This document shows, in pieces, positions 5,885 through 12,752 of a stretch of DNA of 22,477 bases. Source of the DNA: a virus; the IMG/VR virus record IMGVR_UViG_3300007234_000116, positions 1-22,477 of that record; one strand, written 5' to 3'. A program made the position numbers and the translations under genes. Position 1 is the first letter of the stretch. Each line of letters opens with the position of its first letter. The notes beneath the pieces are model-generated. The model had not been told where the DNA came from. It did no database searches and was given only the letters and a program-made list of their open reading frames with translations.

Positions 5885-6986
5885 GAAGGACCTCCAATAA
5901 TTCTTTCTTTGTTACATCTTTATTTAGTGGGTGATTATCTAGTAAGCATTCGTACTGAGCAATCGCTTTATTCCACAGTTGTTCTTTATCCATTTGTTCT
6001 AGATCTGCTGGAGTAAAATTACAATATTCTTCACCATAGATGATTCCCTCATTATAATCGCAATATGTAATACAGAATGCTTCAGCACACTGCAACACTC
6101 GAGTTCTCCACCAACCAGAACCAATGTTATCATATGCTGGCATCAAATTACCCCATACACTTTCATATTCCTGAACCATCTTATCTTCGGTTAAACGTTC
6201 AGACTTATAAGCACCCCGCTGCGCACCATAAATTCTAACATCCCACTGCGTATCTAGTTTTGTTAACCACTTACGAGTTTTTGTTTGAACTAGAGAACTA
6301 AATATCCAAACTTTTTCTTTTGTTTCTTTATTTGGACCAACAGGAGAATCATCAAAGAAAGAAGTTAAATCATTGCTTTCTTCAATACCATAATTGTTTT
6401 TATATGATCTGCTTAAGTGATATGGATTAGGATTAAAAGTATATAGTAAATCTTTATTCCAGTCTAATCCAAATTTTTCTACATCACCGCCACTAAACGT
6501 ACAAAGTAAAACTTTATTCTTTTTTTCCTCTAACATATCAATTGCATCGAGATATGCTTGATTGAATGATTTTACTTTTGCCTCATCTTTAATTGTATGA
6601 TACTGATCTAAAATATGACCACGATATGCTGACTCAGGACGTTCACGTAAAGTTTTACCATACTGGATGATACCATTATATATGTCTTTTACTTGCCAGT
6701 CATCAAAGGCAACAATAGCATCTGGTCTTTGAGATAGGGCCCAAAGACCATCAAATAAGCGTTGACAAAATCCTTGTGGATTATGTAGAAAAACAATCAC
6801 ATGATCGTATTCAGAAATATCTGTTCCTGGCTCAGTGTATGTTTGAGTAAGTTCAAAGTCCATATCTTCAAGACAACGAACAAGTCCATAGTGACAAAGA
6901 ATAACACCAACTCGTTTTCTTAAATAACCGTCGTATCTTGTTTGCTCGTGATTAAATCCAGTTACTAAAATTTTTTTCTTAGCCAT
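5877..6986 (-). CDS. Glycosyltransferase-like protein (GT-B type suspected)
   Basis: A 369-residue protein. The N-terminus KKILVTGFNHEQTRYDG, then HYGLVRCLEDMDFEL and the HVIVFLHNPQGF/AIVAFDDWQ stretches read as an alpha/beta N-domain. The second half, with KVWIFSSLVQ, WDVRIYGAQRG, TEDKMVQEYESVWGNLMPAY and GSGWWRTRVLQCAEAFCI, looks like the second Rossmann domain of a GT-B transferase with a donor-binding helix. No specific family is recognised, and it does not resemble T4 alpha- or beta-glucosyltransferase by eye. It lies between a dCMP hydroxymethylase block and two sugar-nucleotide epimerases, so it is the leading candidate for putting a sugar on hydroxymethylcytosine. Transfer to a surface glycan or another acceptor remains possible. 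Confidence 0.55.
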   Translation of the reverse strand: MAKKKILVTGFNHEQTRYDGYLRKRVGVILCHYGLVRCLEDMDFELTQTYTEPGTDISEYDHVIVFLHNPQGFCQRLFDGLWALSQRPDAIVAFDDWQVKDIYNGIIQYGKTLRERPESAYRGHILDQYHTIKDEAKVKSFNQAYLDAIDMLEEKKNKVLLCTFSGGDVEKFGLDWNKDLLYTFNPNPYHLSRSYKNNYGIEESNDLTSFFDDSPVGPNKETKEKVWIFSSLVQTKTRKWLTKLDTQWDVRIYGAQRGAYKSERLTEDKMVQEYESVWGNLMPAYDNIGSGWWRTRVLQCAEAFCITYCDYNEGIIYGEEYCNFTPADLEQMDKEQLWNKAIAQYECLLDNHPLNKDVTKKELLEVLHG

Positions 6987-7309
6987 TCTTTACACTCTTT
7001 TAAACATTGCATTTCATAATCATTATCATTTAGTTTTCTATTTAAGGGCGATGGATGTGGTAAAGAAAAATGTTCAATACCAAATTTTTTCAAGATAGTT
7101 GAAGCTTCATTGCCCAATGCTATAATAAGATTATAATCTATTATTGCATCAATGTACACATTTTTTCCATCAGGTTTTATGTTGGTGAATGAATAGTACT
7201 TATATCCAAAATAATCCATCCATTTGTTTAGTTTTTTAAAGGATGGAACTTCATTTAATTTTGGTGTGAACTTATTCGATGGACTTAGACCACATATCAA
7301 CAAAGTCAT
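6965..7309 (-). CDS. Mini uracil-DNA glycosylase superfamily-like protein
   Basis: Only 114 residues, against roughly 200 or more for most family members. It begins with LLICGLSPSNKF, like motif 1 of the UDG fold (G-x-x-P-x), and continues with YSFTNIKPDG and LIIALGNEA, the usual beta-strand/glycine step. It ends with LPHPSPLNRKLND, matching the HPSPL DNA-intercalation motif. Known members remove uracil or damaged bases from DNA. The usual water-activating residue after motif 1 cannot be placed with confidence, so activity is uncertain. It overlaps dCMP deaminase by 38 bases and the glycosyltransferase-like gene by 22. It could remove mispaired or unmodified bases, read modified bases, or be an inactive DNA binder. 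Confidence 0.6.
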   Translation of the reverse strand: MTLLICGLSPSNKFTPKLNEVPSFKKLNKWMDYFGYKYYSFTNIKPDGKNVYIDAIIDYNLIIALGNEASTILKKFGIEHFSLPHPSPLNRKLNDNDYEMQCLKECKEWLRKKF

Positions 7310-7751
7310 ATTTTATTCCTGCTTCGTTAAATAGAACACGGGATATCTCCCAAGAACTTTTCCATTTTTTTGGAAAATCATGATCTGGCATAACTACTCT
7401 AGAAATCCCAACTTGGATCACGCCTTTTGCGCACTCACTACAAATCGGCAATCCCCATACGTATAAAGTCGAACCATCTAATGAGACGCCATTATACGTA
7501 GCATTATAAATTAAATTCATTTCAGCATGAACAACATACTGATATTTTACTTCTTTATCTCTAAGCCTAGACTCTCCATCAAAGATGCCTCGAGGCAAAC
7601 CATTATATCCTTGAGCGAGTACTTGACCTTTGGAGCCAATTGCTACAGCTCCAATTTTAGATGATGGATCTTTAGACCACGTGCTGATTTCTCTAGCAAG
7701 GTTAAGATAACGTTTATCCCATTTATTTGACAAGGTGAAAATGCCTTTCAT
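7272..7751 (-). CDS. cd: Deoxycytidylate (dCMP) deaminase
   Basis: The protein has 159 residues from the chosen start. The zinc motifs of the cytidine/deoxycytidylate deaminase family are clear: HAEMN (histidine ligand plus catalytic glutamate) and PICSEC (P-x-x-C-x-x-C). The N-terminal YLNLAREISTWSKDPSSKIGAVAI and GYNGLPRG are typical of dCMP deaminase. It converts dCMP to dUMP, feeding dTMP synthesis by the ThyX in this window. The ATG at 7751 is favoured over one at 7790 because the conserved domain begins right after it; it overlaps the dCMP hydroxymethylase gene by 29 bases. Deaminase and hydroxymethylase compete for dCMP, as in T4. Confidence 0.92.
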   Translation of the reverse strand: MKGIFTLSNKWDKRYLNLAREISTWSKDPSSKIGAVAIGSKGQVLAQGYNGLPRGIFDGESRLRDKEVKYQYVVHAEMNLIYNATYNGVSLDGSTLYVWGLPICSECAKGVIQVGISRVVMPDHDFPKKWKSSWEISRVLFNEAGIKYDFVDMWSKSIE

Positions 7752-8418
7752 ATACGTGTAAGTTTTGAACTTGCCAGATGATATGGCCAAGTTCTATTTC
7801 AGCATGATCGCCGGTCATTCTAGCGATACTATTAAAATCACTTACTAATTTTTTCATTACATAAAGCTGCCACGCAAAATCGTTCTTGTATCCATAGATG
7901 ACATCATTGGAACGCATTTGGACTACGGAATGTAATAAATTATCTCGAATATAATAAGTTACTGCATTTGTGCAAATAAAGTCATTCTTGCCATTTTCAC
8001 AAAATTCTATCCAAATAGACGGCCTATTGTATACTATAGTGGCTCTACGGCCATCTGGATGAGTCTGTAGCTCATCTAGAACCATACCGTACTGATTGTA
8101 ATACTTATCAGAAAAAATCAAATGGCCATAATTAGAATTGATTTCACCATGAGTATTAGCTGTATATTTCCATGCAGCAGGTGGTGCTTTTATTTTACCA
8201 TTAATATCATAAATGTTAGTTGATTGGCTTTCATACCAAGCCAGTTCAGCATCAATGTATTCTTGGTTAGGTACACCAAATATTGATGGTTCATCTGCAA
8301 CAAACTGAGCACCAATTAATTCAATAGTCTTTTGACCAGTTTTATCAATGGTGTAAGCTTCATCTTTAAGTTCATCAATAAAGAATTGGCGGATATCGTT
8401 TACATTATTCAGTTTCAT
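7723..8418 (-). CDS. 42: dCMP hydroxymethylase, T4 gp42 type
   Basis: A 231-residue protein very like T4 gp42 as I remember it: TIDKTGQKTIELIGAQFVAD, GEINSNYG, PDGRRATIVYNRPS, FICTNAVTYYIRD, QMRSNDVIYGYKNDFAWQ and HVYERHF. Cys149 is the expected nucleophile. Asp180 (in KNDFAW) stands where thymidylate synthases have asparagine; in T4 this aspartate selects dCMP over dUMP. It converts dCMP and methylene-tetrahydrofolate to 5-hydroxymethyl-dCMP, implying hydroxymethylcytosine in the DNA. The protein ends about 16 residues earlier than T4 gp42. The ATG at 8418 fits the T4 N-terminus better than a GTG at 8433. It overlaps its neighbours by 14 and 29 bases. Confidence 0.95.
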   Translation of the reverse strand: MKLNNVNDIRQFFIDELKDEAYTIDKTGQKTIELIGAQFVADEPSIFGVPNQEYIDAELAWYESQSTNIYDINGKIKAPPAAWKYTANTHGEINSNYGHLIFSDKYYNQYGMVLDELQTHPDGRRATIVYNRPSIWIEFCENGKNDFICTNAVTYYIRDNLLHSVVQMRSNDVIYGYKNDFAWQLYVMKKLVSDFNSIARMTGDHAEIELGHIIWQVQNLHVYERHFHLVK

Positions 8419-8752
8419 TATTACGGATCTCACGATTTAGAAAGTCACGATCAGTACGTTGACCTGGAATTTTACCACGACAGAATGCTACGCCAAAACT
8501 AGAATAGTTGATTAGATCTTTGAATGAGTCTTCCATAGACTCAAAGTTTGGTTTATATTCAGGATCATTTTCCATAGCTTCAAGTACTGACCAAAGTCGA
8601 AGAGTTTTAGCATGGATAATATCCATAATTGAAGCTACACCACGTGGATAGTAATCAGCTTGAACAATACGTGATTTATCATTTTGATAGTCACGCGATT
8701 TTTGTTGCTGGAGTTCAGCACATTCTTGTAATACTTTTAGCGATTCACGCAT
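8405..8752 (-). CDS. DUF1599/Nmad1-like nucleotide-modification-associated protein
   Basis: The protein has 115 residues from the chosen start. It carries QQKSRDYQNDKSRI near the N-terminus, then ASIMDIIHAKTLRLWSVLEA and ESMEDSFKDLINYSSFGVAF. This K-x-x-D-Y, K-x-x-R-L and D-x-x-K-D-L-x-N-Y order fits DUF1599 (also called Nmad1), an all-helical MazG-related group often found beside base-modification genes. A role in handling modified nucleotides is thus likely, but no reaction is established. The ATG at 8752 has GAGG seven bases upstream; an ATG at 8758 is too close to that site. It is the first gene after the promoter at 8783-8811 and overlaps dCMP hydroxymethylase by 14 bases. Confidence 0.7.
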   Translation of the reverse strand: MRESLKVLQECAELQQQKSRDYQNDKSRIVQADYYPRGVASIMDIIHAKTLRLWSVLEAMENDPEYKPNFESMEDSFKDLINYSSFGVAFCRGKIPGQRTDRDFLNREIRNNETE

Positions 8753-8782
8753 AATCATACCTCAATTGTTGTGGATAATAGT

Positions 8783-8811
8783 ATTCTATCACATATACTC
8801 CCGTATGTAAA
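8783..8811 (-). promoter_or_regulatory. Promoter of the DNA-modification operon
   Basis: TTTACA (8811-8806), a 17-base spacer ending in GTGA, then TAGAAT (8788-8783). It lies inside the 3' end of the upstream 93-aa gene, whose stop TGA is part of the spacer. It would start the transcript for genes from 8752 down to the methyltransferase. Confidence 0.75.
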
Positions 8812-9070
8812 CATCATAATGAGTTGCATTTTCCCAAGGTGTATCTTTTGCCCACTGAGACGGACGAGGGCCACGAGGACGGATACGAAGGCCTTGTGTT
8901 TTTTGTTGACCGTAAAAACTCATCATACCCATTTGTTTGCGGGCATGTTTAATGAAACTGTTGCGGTTGACAAGTATTTCTTTAAGATTTGCAATCTCAG
9001 GATCATCAAGAGATTTACAAGTAAAACGATAGTCTGATGATGAGCGATTTTTGTAAGTAACATAAGCCAT
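8789..9070 (-). CDS. Small basic phage protein, unknown
   Basis: A 93-residue protein, basic overall. It has SSDYRFTCKSLDDPEIANLKEIL, RNSFIKHARKQMG and a distinctive GLRIRPRGPRPSQWAKDTPW segment. No family I can name; similar conserved unknowns occur in T4-like cyanophages (from memory). AAGGA precedes the ATG. It follows the 65-aa gene by 11 bases and shares its promoter. The basic RIRPRGPR stretch would suit nucleic acid binding, which is a guess. Its last 29 bases overlap the next operon's promoter. Confidence 0.75.
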   Translation of the reverse strand: MAYVTYKNRSSSDYRFTCKSLDDPEIANLKEILVNRNSFIKHARKQMGMMSFYGQQKTQGLRIRPRGPRPSQWAKDTPWENATHYDVYIREYM

Positions 9071-9081
9071 GATATAAATCC

Positions 9082-9279
9082 TTATCCGATGTGGAATTCA
9101 AAGAGTGAAAGGTTAGTTGGTGTACCGGAAAGAGTAATAGTGGGATTTCCACCACCAGGACCTTCAGCGATGAAAGATTTTAGAGTAAGGTTAAAATCTT
9201 CGAGTGTTTTAAGGAAGTCACCAAGAGGACAATCCCAAGCAATGTCGAATGTTTGGTCAAAGATTTGTTGTTTAGTCAT
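9082..9279 (-). CDS. Small phage protein, unknown
   Basis: A 65-residue protein with no recognised family. It begins TKQQIFDQTFDIAWDCPLGDFLKTLEDF (probably helical), then has a glycine-rich turn GPGGGNP and a beta-like tail TITLSGTPTNLSLFEF. The ATG at 9279 is chosen because AAGGAGA precedes it at good spacing and a promoter lies just upstream; an in-frame start at 9309 would fall in the promoter's -10 box. The leader is nearly the same as that of the 82-aa gene at 1597, so both are probably early proteins. Confidence 0.75.
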   Translation of the reverse strand: MTKQQIFDQTFDIAWDCPLGDFLKTLEDFNLTLKSFIAEGPGGGNPTITLSGTPTNLSLFEFHIG

Positions 9280-9307
9280 GATATATTCTCCTTCATTACC
9301 TAAGACC

Positions 9308-9336
9308 ATACTACACTATTTCATATCAATTGTAAA
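9308..9336 (-). promoter_or_regulatory. Early-type promoter, leftward
   Basis: TTTACA (9336-9331), a 17-base spacer, then TAGTAT (9313-9308). It is a near copy of the promoter at 1627-1655, including the AATAGTG segment before the -10 box. The -35 box follows the T tract of the terminator at 9338-9365 within a few bases. Confidence 0.75.
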
Positions 9337-9337
9337 C

Positions 9338-9365
9338 AAAAAAGTGAGCAGTAGCTCACTTTTTT
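9338..9365. terminator. Intrinsic terminator ending the replication-side transcript
   Basis: The stem AAAAAAGTGAGC/GCTCACTTTTTT around the loop AGTA is perfect and has a T tract on both strands. Leftward it ends the transcript carrying ThyX, MazG-like and small genes. It overlaps the TGA stop and last codons of the 55-aa membrane protein gene. Its core differs from the hairpin at 1659-1684 by a single base pair. Confidence 0.85.
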
Positions 9366-9523
9366 TTCTTGAATATTGTGTAAAAAATTAAGATTTGATA
9401 ATAGCAGCTAGCGATTATGAGATACTCATTCAAAAGATTTTTATCAGATCCAGAATCAAATCCTAATCCTGCATATAAAAGTAGTACAAAATAGGATAGG
9501 ATAGGGCCAAAAAACCAAACCAT
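9356..9523 (-). CDS. Small two-TM membrane protein
   Basis: A 55-residue protein. Two hydrophobic stretches, MVWFFGPILSYFVLLLYAGL (1-20) and YLIIASCYYQILIFYTIF (about 34-51), flank a short polar loop, and the end is KKKK. The ATG shares a base with the TAA of the MazG-like gene (TAATG), so translation is coupled. The stop lies inside the terminator hairpin. Small phage membrane proteins of this shape act in lysis control, superinfection exclusion or host membrane modification; nothing here chooses among them. Confidence 0.65.
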   Translation of the reverse strand: MVWFFGPILSYFVLLLYAGLGFDSGSDKNLLNEYLIIASCYYQILIFYTIFKKKK

Positions 9524-9975
9524 TACCAAGCATTACGATCAATATTTGGTTCTGGACGATCGTCAATAGCTGCATTAAGATTACCGTGATTACCTTCGTG
9601 GTTTGGACCAATCCAACCACCCGGCTTCAGTAGATCCGGTAGCCCAAACGGATTAGGACGTCCCGGCTTAACTCCTGGCTCTTTTGCCATATTAGCACTA
9701 TGGACACGATTCCAAGCGTCCCAAGCATCAACACCAAATACGTCGAGAGTGCCAATAGCAAAAACGCAAAGATCAATGAGACCATCAACAACTTCTTCAG
9801 CATCTCCATTATTATAAGCAGCGAGTGTTTCACTTAACTCCTCCTGACACATCAACAAACGAAACATCAGATACTTACGCATCAGATCTTTGTTATCTTT
9901 GTTTTCTTCAAACCATTTATGCACACCAAACTTGTCGTGCATTTTGTTGATATCTGCAACCCAATTCTCAGACAT
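9523..9975 (-). CDS. MazG-like nucleotide pyrophosphohydrolase
   Basis: The protein has 150 residues from the chosen start. The helical core CQEELSETLAAYNNGDAEEVVDGLIDLCVFAIGTL carries the E-E-x-x-E and E-x-x-D metal-binding residues of the all-alpha NTP pyrophosphohydrolase (MazG/dUTPase-like) superfamily. The family hydrolyses NTPs or dNTPs to monophosphates. Phage members may remove unwanted dNTPs or act on host alarmone signalling. The proline- and glycine-rich tail (about 100-150: KPGRPNPFGLPDLL, GPNHEGNHGN) is typical of phage versions, as far as I recall. The ATG at 9975 has GAGG upstream; an in-frame ATG at 10017 with AGGA is an alternative that adds 14 residues. Confidence 0.8.
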   Translation of the reverse strand: MSENWVADINKMHDKFGVHKWFEENKDNKDLMRKYLMFRLLMCQEELSETLAAYNNGDAEEVVDGLIDLCVFAIGTLDVFGVDAWDAWNRVHSANMAKEPGVKPGRPNPFGLPDLLKPGGWIGPNHEGNHGNLNAAIDDRPEPNIDRNAW

Positions 9976-10020
9976 ATATTTTTTCCTCATTAAATCTTTT
10001 TGTTTCCACCAACCCATAAT

Positions 10021-10176
10021 TCATTCTTCATCCTTTTCTATTTTCCAATTGCCATCAGGTAATTCCTCCCATAGAAGAGTGTCACCGGCATCCCAACCAA
10101 CTTGATTGAGAAGAGCACTTGGAAATTCTAGAAATAGTTGTCCATCTGAATCGGATTGAACTTCTAATTCATGCAT
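10021..10176 (-). CDS. AbrB/MazE-like small DNA-binding protein
   Basis: A 51-residue protein. The pattern GQLFLEFPSALLNQVGWDAGDTLLWEELPDGNWKIEK matches the swapped-hairpin AbrB/SpoVT/MazE layout (short strand, I/L-P-x-x-L-L, L-G-W-x-x-G-D, then a strand ending in K). Such proteins bind DNA as dimers, as transcription regulators or antitoxins. No toxin gene is adjacent, so a regulator is more likely. It overlaps the 72-aa gene by eight bases and lies upstream of the MazG-like gene. The usual basic N-terminal contact region is absent, so DNA binding is uncertain. Confidence 0.65.
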   Translation of the reverse strand: MHELEVQSDSDGQLFLEFPSALLNQVGWDAGDTLLWEELPDGNWKIEKDEE

Positions 10177-10387
10177 TTATTATATCCAATTTTTTAATAC
10201 CTGTACACCAGTTTTCCGCTGCATCTTCAACATAATGTAAACTTTTATTTGGAAAATCCTCTGAAAAAAAGCATTTATTATTTTCATCAAAGTATTTAAT
10301 ATAAAACATTTCATCTTTGGGGCTGAAATGAATTTCACAATAACCAGTATCATTATCAGTATGCCAAGTTTGAAGCTTTTTACCCAT
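10169..10387 (-). CDS. Small phage protein, unknown
   Basis: A 72-residue protein with many aromatic residues: WHTDNDTGYCEIHFSPKDEMFYIKYFDENN, then SLHYVEDAAENWCTGIKKL. It looks like a small beta-sheet followed by a helix. It has three cysteines but no metal pattern, and no family is recognised. It starts three bases after the stop of the 59-aa gene with only a weak ribosome-binding sequence, which suggests translational coupling, and it overlaps the AbrB-like gene by eight bases. Confidence 0.7.
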   Translation of the reverse strand: MGKKLQTWHTDNDTGYCEIHFSPKDEMFYIKYFDENNKCFFSEDFPNKSLHYVEDAAENWCTGIKKLDIINA

Positions 10388-10390
10388 AGT

Positions 10391-10570
10391 TTAAGCTACA
10401 GTTTTAAGAATAGTTGCAACTGAAAAAGAGTCATATCCATTCTCCACTCTAATTTGCTCAGCTTCTGTATCATCTGCTGCATAGTGATACTCAAACGTCT
10501 CAGCTTCTCCTACAAACTTATAAGAAACTTTACCTGCTTTATCTGGATCATTTATAAAATTTTGTTTCAT
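10391..10570 (-). CDS. Small acidic phage protein, unknown
   Basis: A 59-residue acidic protein: KQNFINDPDKAGKVSYKFVG, EAETFEYHYAADDTEAEQI, then NGYDSFSVATILK. A strong AAGGAGG lies six bases before the ATG, one of the best ribosome-binding sites in the window, so the frame is very likely real and well expressed. No family recognised. It starts 12 bases after the ThyX stop, and the AT-rich stretch there (GATAAATATA) is one base off the late-promoter string, so separate late expression is possible but unproven. Confidence 0.7.
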   Translation of the reverse strand: MKQNFINDPDKAGKVSYKFVGEAETFEYHYAADDTEAEQIRVENGYDSFSVATILKTVA

Positions 10571-10581
10571 GTTTTTCCTCC

Positions 10582-11262
10582 TTATAAAAATATATTTATC
10601 TTTGGATATATCTTACTTATAGCTTCTGCTATCGCCCTCGCCAGTTCCATATGCTCTTTTTGGGTTCCATTTGCCGAACGTAGCTCGACATAATGTATCC
10701 AGGAGCGAATAGTACCATTAACATAGAGACGAGATACCGTGTTACCTTCTGGAAGAACGACTCTTGCTTGTTCTTTGGCAATTCCATTTTCGATTGCCCA
10801 TTCATATGCTTGTTTTGCTGCATTGATAACTCCTTTTTGATAACCTTCCCATTGTTGTTGCAATTCAACGTCTGTAGTATCAATACTATTTTGTCGATTC
10901 TTAGTGTCTTGAAGACGTGCATCACGAATTACAAAATTATCATTAAGATCGCGGATGTCAGCATACCGCTGAGAAAACTCTTGGAAACTAAAGGAACGGT
11001 GGCGGAGGAGTTGTCTTGCAATGTCTCTGGTGGTTTCGACTTCGATGCAGGCGCTTGCCATTTCGAATGGTGACCAGTGTTTGTGCTTGATGAGATAGTC
11101 AAGTAACTTTGCCGTTGTTTTGGTGTTAGCTTGGTTGGATGGATTGGAGACACGGGCGCAATAGGCAATGAGGTCTTGGATGTTATCCAATCCCCTGTAA
11201 GCTGGTTCGCCTGCGTGGATACGACCGCCGGGTTGGCTATAGGAAATGAGCTTTGCATGCAT
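10582..11262 (-). CDS. thyX: Flavin-dependent thymidylate synthase ThyX
   Basis: The protein has 226 residues, usual ThyX length. The family signature appears as RHRSFSFQEFSQRY (87-100, consensus R-H-R-x7-8-S-x-R-Y), with KHWSPFEM upstream and GNTVSRLYVNGTIRSWIHYVELR downstream. ThyX methylates dUMP to dTMP using FAD, NADPH and methylene-tetrahydrofolate. With dCMP deaminase it forms a cytidine-to-thymidine route. Unlike T4, which uses a ThyA-type enzyme, this phage pairs ThyX with a gp42-type hydroxymethylase. The ATG overlaps the TAA of the 38-aa basic protein gene (TAATG), and GAGG lies upstream. Confidence 0.93.
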   Translation of the reverse strand: MHAKLISYSQPGGRIHAGEPAYRGLDNIQDLIAYCARVSNPSNQANTKTTAKLLDYLIKHKHWSPFEMASACIEVETTRDIARQLLRHRSFSFQEFSQRYADIRDLNDNFVIRDARLQDTKNRQNSIDTTDVELQQQWEGYQKGVINAAKQAYEWAIENGIAKEQARVVLPEGNTVSRLYVNGTIRSWIHYVELRSANGTQKEHMELARAIAEAISKIYPKINIFL

Positions 11263-11378
11263 TAACCTTGACCTCGATATTTTTTAAATGAACGTTTTTT
11301 ACCTTTGTTCATAGATGATGTTTTGATATTACGACGACCAATGGACGTCTTCTTTGCATTAGTAAAACCTTTAGCCAT
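11262..11378 (-). CDS. 38-aa very basic protein
   Basis: The ORF encodes MAKGFTNAKKTSIGRRNIKT, then SSMNKGKKRSFKKYRGQG. About a third of the residues are Lys or Arg, and acidic residues are absent. It lies exactly between gp41 (gap of three bases) and ThyX (TAATG overlap), with no room for another gene. This placement is the main evidence that it is translated. It resembles small ribosomal or nucleic-acid-binding tails and could bind DNA or RNA; no family is recognised. Confidence 0.6.
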   Translation of the reverse strand: MAKGFTNAKKTSIGRRNIKTSSMNKGKKRSFKKYRGQG

Positions 11379-11381
11379 AAT

Positions 11382-12752
11382 TTACTCCAATTTAAAATCT
11401 TCAAATCTTTTATTTACTTCCGACTTATCAAAAGCCGGAGTATCATCAACTAATCCAGCATCTGGATTGTCTACATCGAATAGTCTCATTTTAGATCTAT
11501 CCACAGCTACAACAAATCGTTTATTTATATTTGGATCGTTGTATCTATTCTTTAATTGCTTTACCATAATTTGGCCATTCGCAGCTAGCTCGTCATTAGA
11601 AATTAAAGCAAACATTAAATCAGCGGTTGCCGGTAAGCCAAATGATTCTGAAGTATCTTCCAAACCAACATCTGAATTAGAATATCCAGAACGAGTTGTT
11701 TGAGTAGCTGACATAATTGGCACATTAAATTCCACAGCCAAACCACGAATTTCTTCAGCAATCGCTTTAATATAAGAATAAGAGTTAATAGCACCTCCCA
11801 TACCTTTCATTCTTGCTGATGCAGAAATATTTAAATAGTCAATAAAAATAATCTCTGGAACAAAATTCTTTTTTAACTTGAGCTCATTTAATAAGCCTCT
11901 GAAATGATTAGCATGTGCTTGGCCAGTTGGATATTCTTTTATAATTAATTTCCCATTAGTACGAGCAGCAATAGTAGAAACTTTATTCAACAGCATTTCT
12001 TTTGATAATGATTCTAATTGATCTATTGGCACATCTAAAAGATTGGCATCTATGCGTTCAGCGATACGCTCTTCACTCATTTCTAATGTAATATAAAGTA
12101 CGTTCTTACCTTGAGTTAATGCTGCTGCAGCTACATGACACATAAAGAGAGATTTACCAACACCAGTGCCAGCAAGAGCAATATTCAGTGTTTTATTAGG
12201 AAGACCACCCTTTGTAATTTTATTAAAATATTCTAAATCGAATGGAAGACGTTCTTCTTTTTCATGATAAAACTCATATCGACTATCAGCGTTTTCAATA
12301 TAATCATGGCCAATGTTAGTGTCAAAGGATACCGCCAAAGCTTTGGTAAGAATATCTGGTAAAGCATTCTTAGTTAAGCTCTGATGTTTACCATCAATAA
12401 TACTAATGGATTCCATGATTGCATTATAAACAGCACGATCTTGGCACCATTTCTCAGTAGTATCTATAAGCCACTTGTCATCTACTTTTTCATGAGTAAA
12501 TACATTTGGAATAATTTCTACGGCATGCTGGTATTGTTCGTCATTGAATTTATCTGATTGATCTACTTCAATCTTAAATGATTCCATTGTTGGCAAGCGA
12601 TTATATTTTGCAACATATTTAGCTACTTCTTTAAATAGTTGTCGATAAACACCTTCAAAATATTCTGGTTTTACAAATGGTAAAACCTTGCGCATATATT
12701 TCTCATTTGTAAGAACATTGCGCAAGACTGTTTGTTCAATATTAATATTCAT
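11382..12752 (-). CDS. 41: Replicative DNA helicase, T4 gp41 / DnaB family
   Basis: A 456-residue protein, near T4 gp41 length. The N-terminal helical domain (about 1-140, beginning NINIEQTVLRNVLTNEKY) resembles DnaB N-domains. The RecA-type helicase domain follows: GGLPNKTLNIALAGTGVGKS with Walker A at 194-201, LYITLEMSEERIAERIDANLL, Walker B EIIFIDYLNI, then PIMSATQTTRSGYSNSDVGL and MVKQLKNRYNDPN. It unwinds DNA 5'-3' at the fork with the gp43 polymerase and a primase. Its ATG overlaps the stop of the 88-aa gene (ATGA). The order uvsX, small gene(s), 41 is the same as in T4. A possible extra promoter lies just upstream at 12790-12818. Confidence 0.93.
   Translation of the reverse strand: MNINIEQTVLRNVLTNEKYMRKVLPFVKPEYFEGVYRQLFKEVAKYVAKYNRLPTMESFKIEVDQSDKFNDEQYQHAVEIIPNVFTHEKVDDKWLIDTTEKWCQDRAVYNAIMESISIIDGKHQSLTKNALPDILTKALAVSFDTNIGHDYIENADSRYEFYHEKEERLPFDLEYFNKITKGGLPNKTLNIALAGTGVGKSLFMCHVAAAALTQGKNVLYITLEMSEERIAERIDANLLDVPIDQLESLSKEMLLNKVSTIAARTNGKLIIKEYPTGQAHANHFRGLLNELKLKKNFVPEIIFIDYLNISASARMKGMGGAINSYSYIKAIAEEIRGLAVEFNVPIMSATQTTRSGYSNSDVGLEDTSESFGLPATADLMFALISNDELAANGQIMVKQLKNRYNDPNINKRFVVAVDRSKMRLFDVDNPDAGLVDDTPAFDKSEVNKRFEDFKLE

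Noticed and set aside
10629-11258. Alternative frames across thyX on both strands
   Set aside because: ThyX signature motifs fix the real frame; the alternatives lack start signals and family features.
11522-11529. Leftward TATAAATA inside gp41
   Set aside because: It is explained by coding of the NINK segment, with no gene start or ribosome site just downstream.
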